DNA from: Corella eumyota
Taxonomy: Eukaryota > Chordata > Ascidiacea > Phlebobranchia > Corellidae
Direction: 5' to 3'
NCBI GenBank assembly: GCA_963082875.1
Contig: OY720101.1
Span: 4,154,001 to 4,218,000 of the forward strand
DNA: 64,000 bases
The position numbers were made by a program, and so were the translations under genes. Under the pieces are notes generated by a model. The model ran no database searches. It worked only from the letters and a program-made list of their open reading frames with translations, and was not told the origin of the DNA. This document shows positions 1 through 11,700 of this stretch, in pieces; the stretch's first letter is position 1, and each line of letters begins with the position of its first letter.

Positions 1-1388
1 CTCCCTTAAATCCACCCCTCCCCCCTCTGCCGCCCCCTCTTCCTCGATTTGAGGCAACATTAACACGGAGGTATCGGTCTTCAAAATGCTTCAAAAATAT
101 TGCAAAAAAAAAAGATTTTTTAATGTGTAAACTACTTGCACTTTAAAATAAATGTTTGGTTTACTTTAAAAAATACTTACAGCATTATTGTAATCGAGTG
201 CTGTTTTAAGTGAATTTAAATCTTCAAACTCAACATAACAAAATCCTTTGAACTTATCCGTTTCCTTGTCTCTCACCAAGCGAGTGTTTTTAATCTGAAC
301 ATTAATAGAAAACATAACATTTTAAAACTAAACGTTTACAGTAATTTTTATTACATTTACAATTATACAGATTTAAAGTAGTTATCAAATACAATTTTAT
401 CACAGAAGCAATAACAAAGCCTACCGAACAGTCCTGAAAAATGAGATCGATATCACCTTGAACTGTTGCAGGTGGTAAATTACCCACAAAACAAGTGTAA
501 GGTTCTTGTGTTGGGAGCTCTACTGGAGGTCGGCCACCCCCTCTACCTCCATGTTTGTAACCATCAAATCTTCTAATAAATAAAATATGATTATTAGAAT
601 TTGTTTTTTAAGATGGCTTACCCCCCTAAACAGACAATACTGAAGTACAGGATGATAGTCTAGGACCATAAGTAAACCTTAACAACAATACGTGAAATGC
701 AGGACAGGACAGCATTTTTGTACATTTATACGGGATGAATGATGTATTTATGCATTTTGGTACCTATATGTGGGCTAAATGCTGTATTTTTGGATTAACT
801 GTAAAGGCCAATCGATGATAAGAAATCGACTAAGGTAAAATTAGGAAACGGTATAAAAATCCTGTCCTTATCTGCATTTAGCAATTTTTTGTTAACGTTT
901 ACATACGTCCTCAGTATTTCCCGCACCGCGCAACTTTCCACGTCCCGTTTTTTTAGTACTACCACCCTAAACTTCATAAAAATTGCTTAATATTAAAAAA
1001 AATAAAGTAACTATTTATATATTTTAAAAAAAATTTTTTTATAACTTGTAAGCGATTTAGCAAAATATTGCAAATTGTTTATAAAATATATTGTCACATC
1101 TCGAAAATTTAAAATGTCAACCAATTTTTTGAATATTAAAAATAAAAAAACGATAGCTAAACGATGCAATTTGCAAGATATAATAGTTTTATATAATATC
1201 AAATAAAAAATAATTACCCTAACAAAAAGATAATAAACTATTTACTAAGTATTTTTAAATCTGTCAATAATTAAAAATTTTTAAAAAAACTTACGTCTGT
1301 ACGTTAATAATTACAATCCGCCAATTTAAAAGTAGAATTAAATAACTTACCCTCCTTGACTGTAATTTCCACGGTCATTATATGCCAT
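1..1388 (-). CDS. EIF4H: Translation initiation factor eIF4H, 5' part (3' end off window)
   Basis: Four coding exons on the minus strand: 1351-1388, 425-572, 181-294 and 1-88 (the last continues beyond the left edge). The start is the ATG at 1388, giving [13 protein letters not shown]. The exons encode one RRM: RNP2-like [15 protein letters not shown] in exon 2, RNP1 [10 protein letters not shown] in exon 3, then DRYLRVNVA and a Gly/Arg-rich stretch in exon 4. Residues such as ELPTQEPYT and [19 protein letters not shown] match vertebrate eIF4H closely. The family stimulates the eIF4A helicase during cap-dependent initiation in the cytoplasm. All junctions are GT-AG and keep frame; exon 4 uses the acceptor before HFEDRYL, which is the one that keeps phase. 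The C-terminal half lies outside the window. Confidence 0.93.
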
Positions 1389-1586
1389 AATTTTCTTAAA
1401 ATTATCCCTAGAACTGTAACAAGAAAATAGATTTTGATAAATATTAAACAAATAATTTGCAAAATAAGTCACGTTTTCACACGTTTTGTCAAAACTTCAT
1501 TCACCACACTTCAGCGATTTTGTGGACAAACTAAAATATTAAAAATAGTGTTTCCCTTTTATTTATTTAAATTGAATAAAAAAACA
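1389..1586. promoter_or_regulatory. 5' leader and promoter region of eIF4H
   Basis: AT-rich sequence directly upstream of the eIF4H start codon. It contains a short stretch with CACGTTTTCACACG around 1470-1480 but no motif I can assign with confidence. It ends where the duplicated repeat begins. Confidence 0.35.
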
Positions 1587-1902
1587 AACTAATGTACCTA
1601 TTTTAACTTACATATGGTTTAAATTTATGTATCAAAATTGAAAATTTTAAACCATATTAATATTGTCAGTATTCTTTTTCTTTTTCTTATAATTCAGCTA
1701 ATCCCTCCCTAACCTCTTACCTACCCTGCCCCTTAACCTACCCCAACTAATGTACCTATTTTAACTTATATATGGTTTAAATTTATGTATCAAAATTGAA
1801 GATTTTAAACCATATTAATATTGTCAGTATTCTTTTTCTTTTTCTTATAATTCAGATAATCCCTCCGTAACCTTTTACCTACCCTGCCCCTTAAACTACC
1901 TC
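1587..1902. repeat. Two tandem copies of a ~157-bp unit
   Basis: The unit starting AACTAATGTACCTATTTTAA is present at about 1587-1744 and again from 1745. Each copy contains an inverted repeat (ATATGGTTTAAA ... TTTAAACCATAT) followed by a pyrimidine-rich tract and CCTAACCTCTTACCTACC. The copies differ at only a few positions, so the duplication is recent. No coding signal is seen. Confidence 0.8.
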
Positions 1903-3432
1903 ACCGCCCCATACTACTAATCTACCCTGACCACCTGACTCCCATACCCCGCAACCTTCCGTACTCCCATACCCCCAACCTACGCTACCTCCATACCCCC
2001 AACCTACGCTACCCCCATACCCCTAACCTTACCAACCCAACCCCTCATCTCCTTGACCCTGATTCCTCCATCCCGTAAGTAAAAAGAGACATCCATCCAC
2101 AGATGGAGCTCTTTCCACTTGTCCAGCAAAAACAGGTTTCACCTAAAAAAACAAAATGAAAAAATGCATTTGTTAGATGGGGCTGTTCATGAAAACAGGA
2201 AAGTTAAAAGATACAAATGATTAGAACGAGCCCGCACATATGATCTCAATGTCTGCAAGTGCCATAAAATGTGATACTCATAGAAAATATAATTCTGTTT
2301 GTGGTGCTTAATTAAAATTTATTCTCCAAAATAAGTACGCACCACAAATAGTAAGATATTTATTTATAAGATGTAATAGCAAATGTGCAATTATCTATGG
2401 GGTCCCCCCTACAATTGAAATATAAGTCTTATGACGTTAGTCTAATGCCTTATAACATTGGAATGATATAATAAAAAGGCGGTAATGCTTTCGAAATACC
2501 ACATAATAGTATATGTTCTGGAATATAACGTTTCTTTATTAAAAAATAAATATTTCAAATAGTTTTTTTTAATTTAATTAAAGTTAGGTGTAATATCAAA
2601 AAAGTAAAAACATGTTTAAATTTTTTGTATTTTACAATATTTTTTTTATTAATACATAAGAATAAAATTTCAAATTTATTAAATGTTATGGCGAACCCAA
2701 AAATAGAGAACTACCAATGACTAACACTTTTTTATTGTTACAACTGCCAAACCCGACCTCTTATCTACCTTGCCCTCCCTAACCTCTTACCTACTCTGCC
2801 CTCCCTAACCTCTTACCTACCCTGCCCCTTAACCTACCCCACTGCCCCATACTCCTAATCTACCCTGACCCCCATAACCCCTAACCATCCCTACTCCCAT
2901 ACCCTTAACTCACGCTACCACCATACCCGTAACCTTACCAACCGAACCCCTCATCTCCTTGACCCTGATTCCTCCATCCCGTAAGTAAAATGAGACATCC
3001 ATCCACAGATGGAGCTCTTTCCACTTGTCCAGCAAAAACAGGTTTCACCTAAAAAAAACAAAATGAAAAATTCCATTTGTTAGATGGGGCTGTTAATGAA
3101 AACAGGAAAGTTAAAAGATACAAATGATTAGAACGAGCCCGCACATATAATCTCAATGTCTGCAAGTGCCATAAAATGTTATACGCATAAAAAAAAAATT
3201 TTGTTTGTGGTGACTAATTTAAATTTATTCTACAAAATTATTACGCACCACAAATAGTAAGATATTTATTTATAAGATGTAAGAGCAAATGTGCGATTAT
3301 CTATGGGGTCCCCCCTACAATTAAAACATATGTCTTATGACATTAGTCTTATGCCTTATAACATCGAAACGGTATGGTAAAGAGGCGGTTCTGCTATCGA
3401 AATACCACATAACAGTATATGTTCTGAAATAG
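1861..3432. repeat. Large direct duplication (~900-bp period) of a C-rich repeat with a conserved hairpin
   Basis: Two long similar copies lie at about 1861-2515 and 2765-3426. Each has a C-rich region of CCCCATACCCCTAACC-like words, then a block beginning CATCCATCCACAGATGGAGC, then a hairpin (TTTGTGGTGC ... GCACCACAAA at 2298-2348; TTTGTGGTG ... CACCACAAA at 3204-3254), then CTATGGGGTCCCCCCTACAA, ending near CCACATAATAGTATATG. On the minus strand the block before the hairpin can be read as a short open frame (VKPVFAGQVERAPSVDGCL) in both copies, which may be chance. It looks like a dispersed genomic repeat rather than a gene. I cannot name the family. Confidence 0.7.
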
Positions 3433-4617
3433 CCTTAATGTAACATTTATAAACTTAGGTTTATGTATTTAAAGTGATCAAACGATTTGAACTTCATTTT
3501 TATTTTGTCAATCATTTTTTGATGTAAAAGCTGTTCAGCGATGACTTAAAAAATTAATTTATTAATTAGCATAAATTTTTTACTATCTTTTTTATATTTA
3601 ATTATTGTGCAAGTCGCGAAAAAATGGTAAACAGTTTTATTAGAGGATGACTTTTTAGTACTTGAAACCGTATAAAGCTTGCCTTAGTAGGTGGTGGTTC
3701 TAGTTATTATTAGTCAATTCGTTATCGCAATAGACCTACATTTTTTTAATACAGTAAAATCAACACCTTAAACAAAAATTGGATGACTCGAAAAGATCAC
3801 AATCATATTAACAAACTAATAAAAATAGTGTTTTAAATATTAAATATAGACTGCAGTTTATAAAAAAGAGTGGCTCTAACGATGACATAAGCAGATTACG
3901 ATAAACTGCAAATAAAAGACCAAATAATGAAACTCAGGTTAACCTTACATAAAGCTTTTTTTATATAAATTGTATTAGGGTTTAGTTAAACCCCATTAAA
4001 AACAATTGCAATGTTAGATGAATCATATTTATTTTGATATAAAACAATGTCATGCCCAATGGCACCTAATTAACAGATATTGCAACATTAACAATTAGCA
4101 CAATATTAAAACAACACAATAGCAAATTGAAGAAATTTAAAAATAAAAACATTTGTAAAAAAAATTTGAAAATTAAATAGAAAATTTTGTTTTGTATTAT
4201 TAAAAATGTTGTTTTGACTATATTGTGATGATTCAGCGATTAAATTTACTTCATTACATTTATATATTGCTATTGACGTCATTAGCTTTCGACAGACTGT
4301 GATATGATAGAATAACTTCCTTTTAATACTTGACACCGTTATGCATCAAGTTCTATTCAAATTTAATTAGCATCGGGTCAATATTAGTTGAACTTTTACA
4401 AAAGTTTTTTTTAAATATGCAAAAAAGGGTATTTAGAATTTTGATAAGAATACCACCATTATTTTTGGCACCAGAAAAACTCTGCGTTAAGGATGACACT
4501 TTTCTAAAATCTTTCACGCCTTCTACTGTGATAGAATCCCCAAAAAATGTTTAAAAACTATTTTAAAATATTCTTAAAAATTTATATCGACTTTCAATAA
4601 CAAATAAGTAAGAAATT
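3433..4617. other. Intergenic, 3' flank of the GPCR gene
   Basis: AT-rich sequence between the duplicated repeat and the GPCR stop codon. It holds only short chance reading frames. One perfect cAMP-response-element octamer TGACGTCA is at 4274-4281. Nothing else is recognisable. Confidence 0.5.
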
Positions 4618-6033
4618 TCAGTTGTTATTCTCAACGCTGGAGCGACCTAGCGGCAAATCCTTGGTTGAAGAACATTTTCGAATTTGTGGATTGCACTTCA
4701 AACTTTTCTTTATGGAAAAATGCCGGTTGCTCCACCAAGCGATTGACTGTCGGTAGAACTTCTTGCGAAATTGCTTTGTGGCTAGGCAGTAAAACCAAGG
4801 CGCAAGTAAAGCGTTTAAAGACACGGACATACGATCTAGTTTGTACAACATGCATACTCTAAAAATGAAAATTAAAGTAATTATTTTGCGCCATTTTGTA
4901 TTTAAATAAATTTAATAAATTAAAATAAATTGAAACAGGTTAGTTTGTATATTTTTCTACCTTTTATGCCTTTGTTCGAGTATAACTTCGGTAATAGTCA
5001 AAAAGGTAAAAACGAGCCCGCACAGTATCGAAAACACAATCACGTGAAGAAATTTCTTGATAAACTTTCTAACCAGACGGCTCTTAGAGTCGCTATTAAA
5101 AGCCATCGTGCTGGATAAGCTCATCCGGCGAGCCAAATGTTGTGAATTTTTCCAGTAATTTCGCATGATGTAAACAAATATAATCATAACGAATGTTGCA
5201 GGCACAAACATCAGTAAGATTGGAAATACAATGAAGTTGATATTTAACTAGAAATTAAAAAAAATAAAAGCTATTATATAATATGTAAAATGACTGTACA
5301 TTCTATATAACTTAATATATAACACAAAACACCACTAAACGTTAGTCATTTAAAACTAAATATAGCTTGAATAAAAATACCCCCGCTTTAAGAAACCTAA
5401 TTTACATCATTGTATAACATGTGTTTGTAATAAAAACTTTGAACACACCTCCCATTGATCTTTATCGCATAAAACTCCCGGCACGATAATAACAGTCAAA
5501 CACACCACAGCTAATGTGTAAACCCAACCCGAAAGTAGCGTTGCCCACAATCTTGTTCTTGACATTCTGCGGTGGTAATCCATTGAATGGTGGCAATAAT
5601 AAGCAATGTCTATGCCCAGTGAAGCCAAAGCCACATACGGTAGCATCACGAAGAATATAAACGCAGGTGCCCAGTAGTAACAAATTAAAAGGCATGTTGG
5701 AAGAGTTAGATCCGTTTGATTGTAATGCGAGTACAGATCTAAAATGTTGGAAACAAAAATCGCCATGCCGCAGAGCAAGTTACTTATGGCAAGATTAAGA
5801 ACAAAAAGTTTGTTTTCCGGGTGGTGACGTGGCTGCTGTTGAACCTTCAACTTTATGCAAAAAGAATTTGAAACGATAATACCGCAGGAGAACAGAAGTC
5901 CGATAATAAGCTCCCAAAGCTGCCGAGGGCATGGGTTAAGCGGGTCATATTGGAATGGAAATGAAATATTTTGTGAATTTTCGACAGTGCTCGATTCAGG
6001 TTCAGGGCTGGCGGTAGGAAACATTGCTGACAT
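4618..6033 (-). CDS. Rhodopsin-family (class A) GPCR, orphan
   Basis: Three exons (5449-6033, 4961-5247, 4618-4858) splice with conserved phase into a 370-residue protein. Exon 1 has an N-glycosylatable amino terminus (NIS motif) and TM1-TM4, including TM2 LNLAISNLLCG and TM3 ending LASLGIDIAYYCH. Exon 2 has TM5, a basic third loop and TM6. Exon 3 has TM7 (LNALLAPWFYCL) and a helix-8-like basic tail. The order, length and the N..P..Y pattern in TM7 mark a class A receptor at the plasma membrane. It departs from the consensus: TM2 has Asn where Asp is usual, the DRY box reads DIA, NPxxY reads APWFY, and no CWxP is seen in TM6. I cannot assign a ligand. The start at 6033 is the first ATG in frame; a second Met is three codons on. 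Confidence 0.85.
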
Positions 6034-6813
6034 GACTTTTGCAAAATTTATTCAATCAAACTATTCTTTAAATAAAGCATTATAAACGATTTCTGTAACA
6101 AAGTAATATTAATTTTTTATACAGTTATGGGAATATAAATAATATTTTTACGACGATTTTTCGATGGTCTTTAATTTTTGTTTACAAAATAAATAAACCT
6201 TACATTGATGCGCCTCAAAGTTTAGTGTATAAATACCGATTTAAACTTGTTGTACGTATGAGTAATAGCTTAAAATAACGGCAACGCGTAAATACCGAAT
6301 TAAGGTCACAAATTTTATAAAATTAATTAATTTAATAAGTGAAGGTTACCGTAATTCGACCCTCATCCTATAAAAAAAAACTTCATAAAACATAAAATAA
6401 AAAACATTTTTAGCCAATAAGTAAGCGGAAGTTGCAACTAAATTTATATAAATAGCGACACATCCATAAACTAACTTGAACATTCTTTTTAAAGTTTTAA
6501 AAAGCCCTTGGTAAAATCAATTAACCTACAAATTCTAAATAAAACTTTCACCTGTAGAACACGCCCGCAATTTATATCAAAACATTGTGGTGTACTGAAA
6601 GCTAAACACCAAAACTACTTTATTATATTCTGATATTAAAAAAGTTCTTAGCTTAACTTTATGTTCTATAGAAACGATTTTGTATGGAAATTTCTATAGA
6701 AAAACTGCTTACATTTAACACTGCATCGACAATGCTGCAGGCTCATAACATAACATGCCTGCCACCATTTATAATCGATCTAAACAATATATTTCCTGTA
6801 CGTTACGAAAAGC

Positions 6814-6821
6814 TGACGTCA
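6814..6821. promoter_or_regulatory. cAMP-response element octamer upstream of the GPCR
   Basis: Perfect palindrome TGACGTCA, about 780 bp upstream of the GPCR start codon. It matches the CREB/ATF consensus; function is inferred only. Confidence 0.3.
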
Positions 6822-7564
6822 CCGTAGTGTCGTGTGCTTAACATCATACGACCAACAACAAATCCTTAATCTTCATGCAATCGTAAACAAGTTTAAATTA
6901 AGGAAAAAAATAATTGCAAACTAAAAGTGGCGCGTGGTGTGTAGCAAGATCTTACTTCGTTTGAGGTAGTTGTTTCTAATATGTTGCCAAACAACTCATT
7001 AATTACAATCAAAATCTAGGCTTATGTTCCGTTTAAATAAATTACTTTTGCTGGCTTTGACTTTTTTCAAACAAAAAACTTACAATAATTTTTTTTAACG
7101 TAGATTCTACTTTAGCCTTACTTGAAATGACCTACCTAAAAAACAAACATAAAAAAATAGGTTGTCTTTATGATTGAATTAAAAATAAATCACGGCTTTA
7201 TTTAGAATACGGCCTCCTGATAAAGTTTTGGTTTAATCATACAATCCATTACACCCTCATTTCACCACATCCTGAAATAAAAATTAATATTGTTTTTTTC
7301 AATAGAATGTCTTACCGCTGAACTTTATTGAAATCTGAATTGCTTAAAAAATGTTACTTTTAAATTAAAATGTTATTCGTTCTTTTAATTACACTATAGC
7401 AAATCAAAAATATTTTTCTGTCCCTTTTATTTTTTAAAATAGATTTGCTTAGTCATTGTAGGCGAGGTCTTAAGAAAAACAAAAATCGGAACACCTTAAA
7501 AGTTGACTTTATCATATTTTACAAAGATTAAAATTATGAAATGTGTAAGTGCCAAAGTTATTCA

Positions 7565-7588
7565 TCACGTGACACTATATCACGTGAC
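7565..7588. promoter_or_regulatory. Paired E-box / CLEAR-like motifs
   Basis: TCACGTGAC occurs twice, at 7565-7573 and 7580-7588, 15 bp apart start to start. The word matches the USF/TFE3/TFEB family palindrome with its preferred flanks. No nearby start codon explains it. Confidence 0.35.
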
Positions 7589-8529
7589 CGACAAAAAGTC
7601 ACATGTAGCTGATATTATTTCACCAGCGTTCTATTTTTATCCATTAAACAGCATCCGGTCAGATGTAAATCATCCAAATTTATTTCACCTTTAACAAATT
7701 CAGTTAGTGCCTATGAAATTGTTGGAATATTCTTTATCTTCCTAAGAACAGTAAAACTCTTATTATCAAATAATCTAATTTATTTGCTCAACTGCAAATA
7801 AAATTAAAATTTTCTTTCATATAAATAAATAATGCGAGTAATATACCTAATTAACACCTAAAACACATCCAGTTGGGGTTGGAAGATAAATTACTACTAG
7901 TCTTTGTTATTAAAAGTATATAATAGAACAATTTCTAACATAAATAACATTTTTTTTATAAATTTAAATATAATTTTAAAAAAGTCAGTGTTTTTCTAAT
8001 TGAACTTATAGATAACAATATTAATTAATTTCGTTAAAATCTTTAAAGAAAGGTTTTAAAAACATTAATTATTAAACGTTTTCATATTTTACTGGCATTA
8101 TTTAGATTTATTAAAGTGTAATTCGATAATTGTGTTATGTTCATAAATTAATTTAGTCCAAGAGTTTTAAATTATTTATATCTTCTAATGCAGAGCCACT
8201 TTAAGAATGCGATTTTAAAAATCCAGTTAATTTGCCAAAAAGTGTATTTTTGCTAAAAATAGTAGTTTTAAAACAATTTAAGTTTAACAATATTTATAAT
8301 ATTTATGGGTGGATTTAACAGTTTGGTTTTAAAAAAATGACTAAGCACAAATTATTACAATGTTATGTAGTCTAAATTGTTTTAAAGTGTCTGGGTGCCA
8401 AGCACATTAAAAACATTTCATATTTCTTACGTAAAAAAGCAATTTGTGTCGATTTTTTTATTTTAAAAACGCTTACACCAAATATTTGGTTGTTATGTTG
8501 CATGATGATTGACGCAAGGAAACTACTTG

Positions 8530-8565
8530 TGACGTCACTAACAAGAAACAATGGGCGCATGCGTA
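8530..8565. promoter_or_regulatory. CRE plus NRF-1-like cluster
   Basis: TGACGTCA at 8530-8537 is followed by GGCGCATGCGTA at 8554-8565, which resembles the NRF-1 palindrome. Such pairs are typical of housekeeping promoters, but the only gene nearby is the 3' end of NAT10 on the other strand. An unannotated plus-strand or non-coding transcript could start here. Confidence 0.3.
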
Positions 8566-8777
8566 CGCAATTTCAAATATCTGAACAGGAAAAAATATGT
8601 CCACAAAAAGTTGCTAGTCATTCTCACCAGGATTCTATTAAAAAAATCAAAGAAATGCAATACTGGCAAACGTAAAACAATTTTTCAAATCCCTTAAAAT
8701 TTTATCTTAATTTTTTGATGGCAATGTAATGTAAAACAGGTTACTTTTTGCAAAATTTCTATTTTAGAATATTAAAT

Positions 8778-11700
8778 TCAAGTTGAAACTTTCTTTTTTG
8801 GTTTCTTTTTTTTCTTTTTGGAAGAAACTGCCTTTTTCTCATTTTCAGTATCTGGTGCTGCTCTCTTTTTGTCACTATTAATAAAATAGTTTGTAATTAA
8901 TTTCGAAGGACTACTTAATATGAATTTAAGTTCATTTACCTTTTTACACTTATAATATTTTGTTTTTTGCCACTGGATAGAGCTGTCTCCCAAGATTTGT
9001 CTGTCCCAGCAATTTCATACCTGCAGATAATTTTCAAATAATTACCAATTTTGTAAAACAATTTTAACAAAACAACAATAGAAATATAAAATATACTGTT
9101 TTAGGTTTAAGGATTCCAAAGTATTTTTCATTTCTTCTTTTTGTTTTCCAAGCACTTCAACAGCAGCTTCATCCTTCAAAAAAGTTCACAAAAATTTAGT
9201 CAGGCTTTATAAACTTAAAAACTTTTAAAATAATAAAATTTGAATTACCAATTCGTCATCTAATTTTTTCTCGATAGGGTTCATTCTGACATCATCAGCT
9301 GCATTAGCATCACCTAGTGTTGGTTTAAGTTTATTTTCGACATGGGATTTTTCGATCTCATTTAAAAAAGTTGTCAGTTTACGAAGAGTTCGATTAAATA
9401 AACCGAGAACCTAAATTGAAAAAAATAATAACAAAATAAAGCTACCAAACTGATGGATAATTTTTTTAAATATATTTACTTTTGTTGCTAAAAGGCCAAC
9501 CATATATGACTTTAATGTAGATTATTAATATTAGTTATCCTGACCAAGTTTCAAGTTGACTTTAGCAGTTGGCTTATTTTTGATTTTTAATTGCCCGCTA
9601 AATATTCCGCTATTTCTATTTTGCTTGGCAAAAGTTTATAACATAAGCGTCTTACTCAAGTATGCTACAAAATAGAAGCAGTGGTAATAAAACACAAAAC
9701 CTCATGTAGTGAAACTAAATGTTTTACCCATTACACAATGTTGAATATAAAATAAAATAAAGTAGTGAAAACCTGAGAGGAAGGTAAATCAATTTCCGCT
9801 GCAACCTGGTCTACACTTTTATGTTGAAGTCCCATTCCTATTAAGATTGCCTGTGTGTTAATAAACTATTTTTAACAACTTTTGTAAGGTTGATTTTAAC
9901 TTCAAAATTGAAAAATATAAAATCAAAGGAATATAAAAATTAATTTAAAAATATAAAAATAAAATCTAACCAAGATTACAGTTATACATTTACCTTTTGT
10001 GCTACTGACAAAGAAGTTTTAATTTTTTCAAGAAAGAACAATCTGGCCAAGGTAGGTAAAAGATCCATTATTAAGTGATAGTCTGCCATACTTCGTGCAT
10101 ACATTTCCAATCGTTTCATATCATAACTACTCAAAAAAAAATCCATTTCTGTTTTTGATAGTGCAGTTGTCAAGTTTGTTTTTTTTCGTCTGTGTATTAC
10201 TTGCAAAGCAGTAGATGGTTTAAAGACAGAGAATTGGTAGTTCAAGAGAGATACAAATCTACGTCGAAAATCTAATAACAAGAATAAATTGGCATGTTTA
10301 ATTTTTTTAACTAATAACACGATTTTTATTATTAGGTCTGGATAAATTTTGCAAATTTTAATAAATAAATACCAAAACTACAAAAATTAGGATAATTTGT
10401 TAACCAATAAAGTTTACCATTAAAATAGGCTTCCTGCCATTTGTCATCAGTATCAGAGTTTAAAGCCTTTAACATTATACAAGAATGTTCCCCAGTTAAA
10501 TCATTTGCAGTTTGGCGTAAATATACGGGGGAATACCCACTTCTGCTCCAAAACCTAAAATATGAAAAAAATTATTTACATCAGTATACAATATATTATA
10601 ATCTACATATGAGGTTTAGTATAATAAATTATTAAATTTTTATAGTTATATTTTATTTTCACAAAAATTATTTTTTGTACTTGAGTAGAGGAGCAGTAAG
10701 TCCGTAAGAGACACCGACATAATCCAATTTCTCAGGTCTTCTTTCACCCAGTTTCCATAGCAACGGAGGAAGATTCTTACGAGGTGTTAACACTTCATCC
10801 ATTAACCCAACATTCTTATTAAATCAAGAAAAAATAAAATTATTTGAAAAAACTTTAACAATACACACCTAATAATGTCAAGTTGCTTATTGTAGTTTAA
10901 AACATATTCCCTTTTATTCATTTTGTTTAGTAACAAACTTTTAAGCCCCACTGCTCTCATGCCGTAGTGCCCTTAGGTAAGGTGCTATAAACAGTATGAA
11001 CTCCTACTGAACCAGAACTTAATCAGCAGCATAATTACCAGGCAACTATAATCTATATAATATCCCAAACTGCTGAAAAGGCAACTTGGGACTGGGTCAG
11101 AATAACTGATGTTACTCAATGCTTAGGTCGCACATTCACCCTTCCCACATCTAGAATAAAGATATATACAAAAAGAAGGCAACCTACATATATTTATAAA
11201 AAAATCTTTATAAAGTTGCAAAATGAATTAAAAATAATTTTAGAAACTATTTAAAAAAATAACTAATATAAGAACGATAAAAACAATAACAATAAAAATT
11301 ATACAAGTATATAAACCTCACCTCATTAACAACATTTATGTTTTCAGGTTCATTTAAATTTTCATCCAAACCGGTGAATTTACCCTCATAATATTCCTCC
11401 AACATATTTAAAGCTCTGCTTCCATACCCCATTCCTTGATAGTCCGGGTGAGTTGCTATTCTAACCTAAAATCCCCAAAAAATTATTTAATTTTTTTAAA
11501 TATTTTTATTTTTTATTTAGTATTTTTAAACTTTTTTAAATGTTGTTACCACTCTTGCTCCGGACAAACATGCAAAGTCATGATCCTGAAATTGTTCTGA
11601 AACGGTCCACGGGATCAAATCACCAGATGCTCTTTTTCCTCGAGATAAACTTGATCTTAGAAAATCTTTGCTAATTTCTCCTTCTAAACAAACCTAAAAA

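Larger units (their letters stand above)
6034..8777. other. Long intergenic region between GPCR and NAT10
   Basis: About 2.7 kb of AT-rich sequence upstream of the GPCR and downstream of NAT10. No conserved coding exon is visible on either strand; the short open frames at 7503-7694 and 8372-8560 lack splice context and homology that I can recognise. Several regulatory-type words occur and are listed separately. Confidence 0.5.

Noticed and set aside
1900-2045. Interstitial telomere repeat (CCCTAA-like words)
   Set aside because: The words are irregular (CCCCATACCCCTAACC) and belong to a larger duplicated repeat, not a TTAGGG array.
4106-4336. Minus-strand short open frame downstream of the GPCR
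   Set aside because: Low-complexity AT-rich composition, no splice context, no recognisable motif.
7503-7694. Plus-strand short open frame over the E-box pair
   Set aside because: No homology recognised and composition like random AT-rich DNA.
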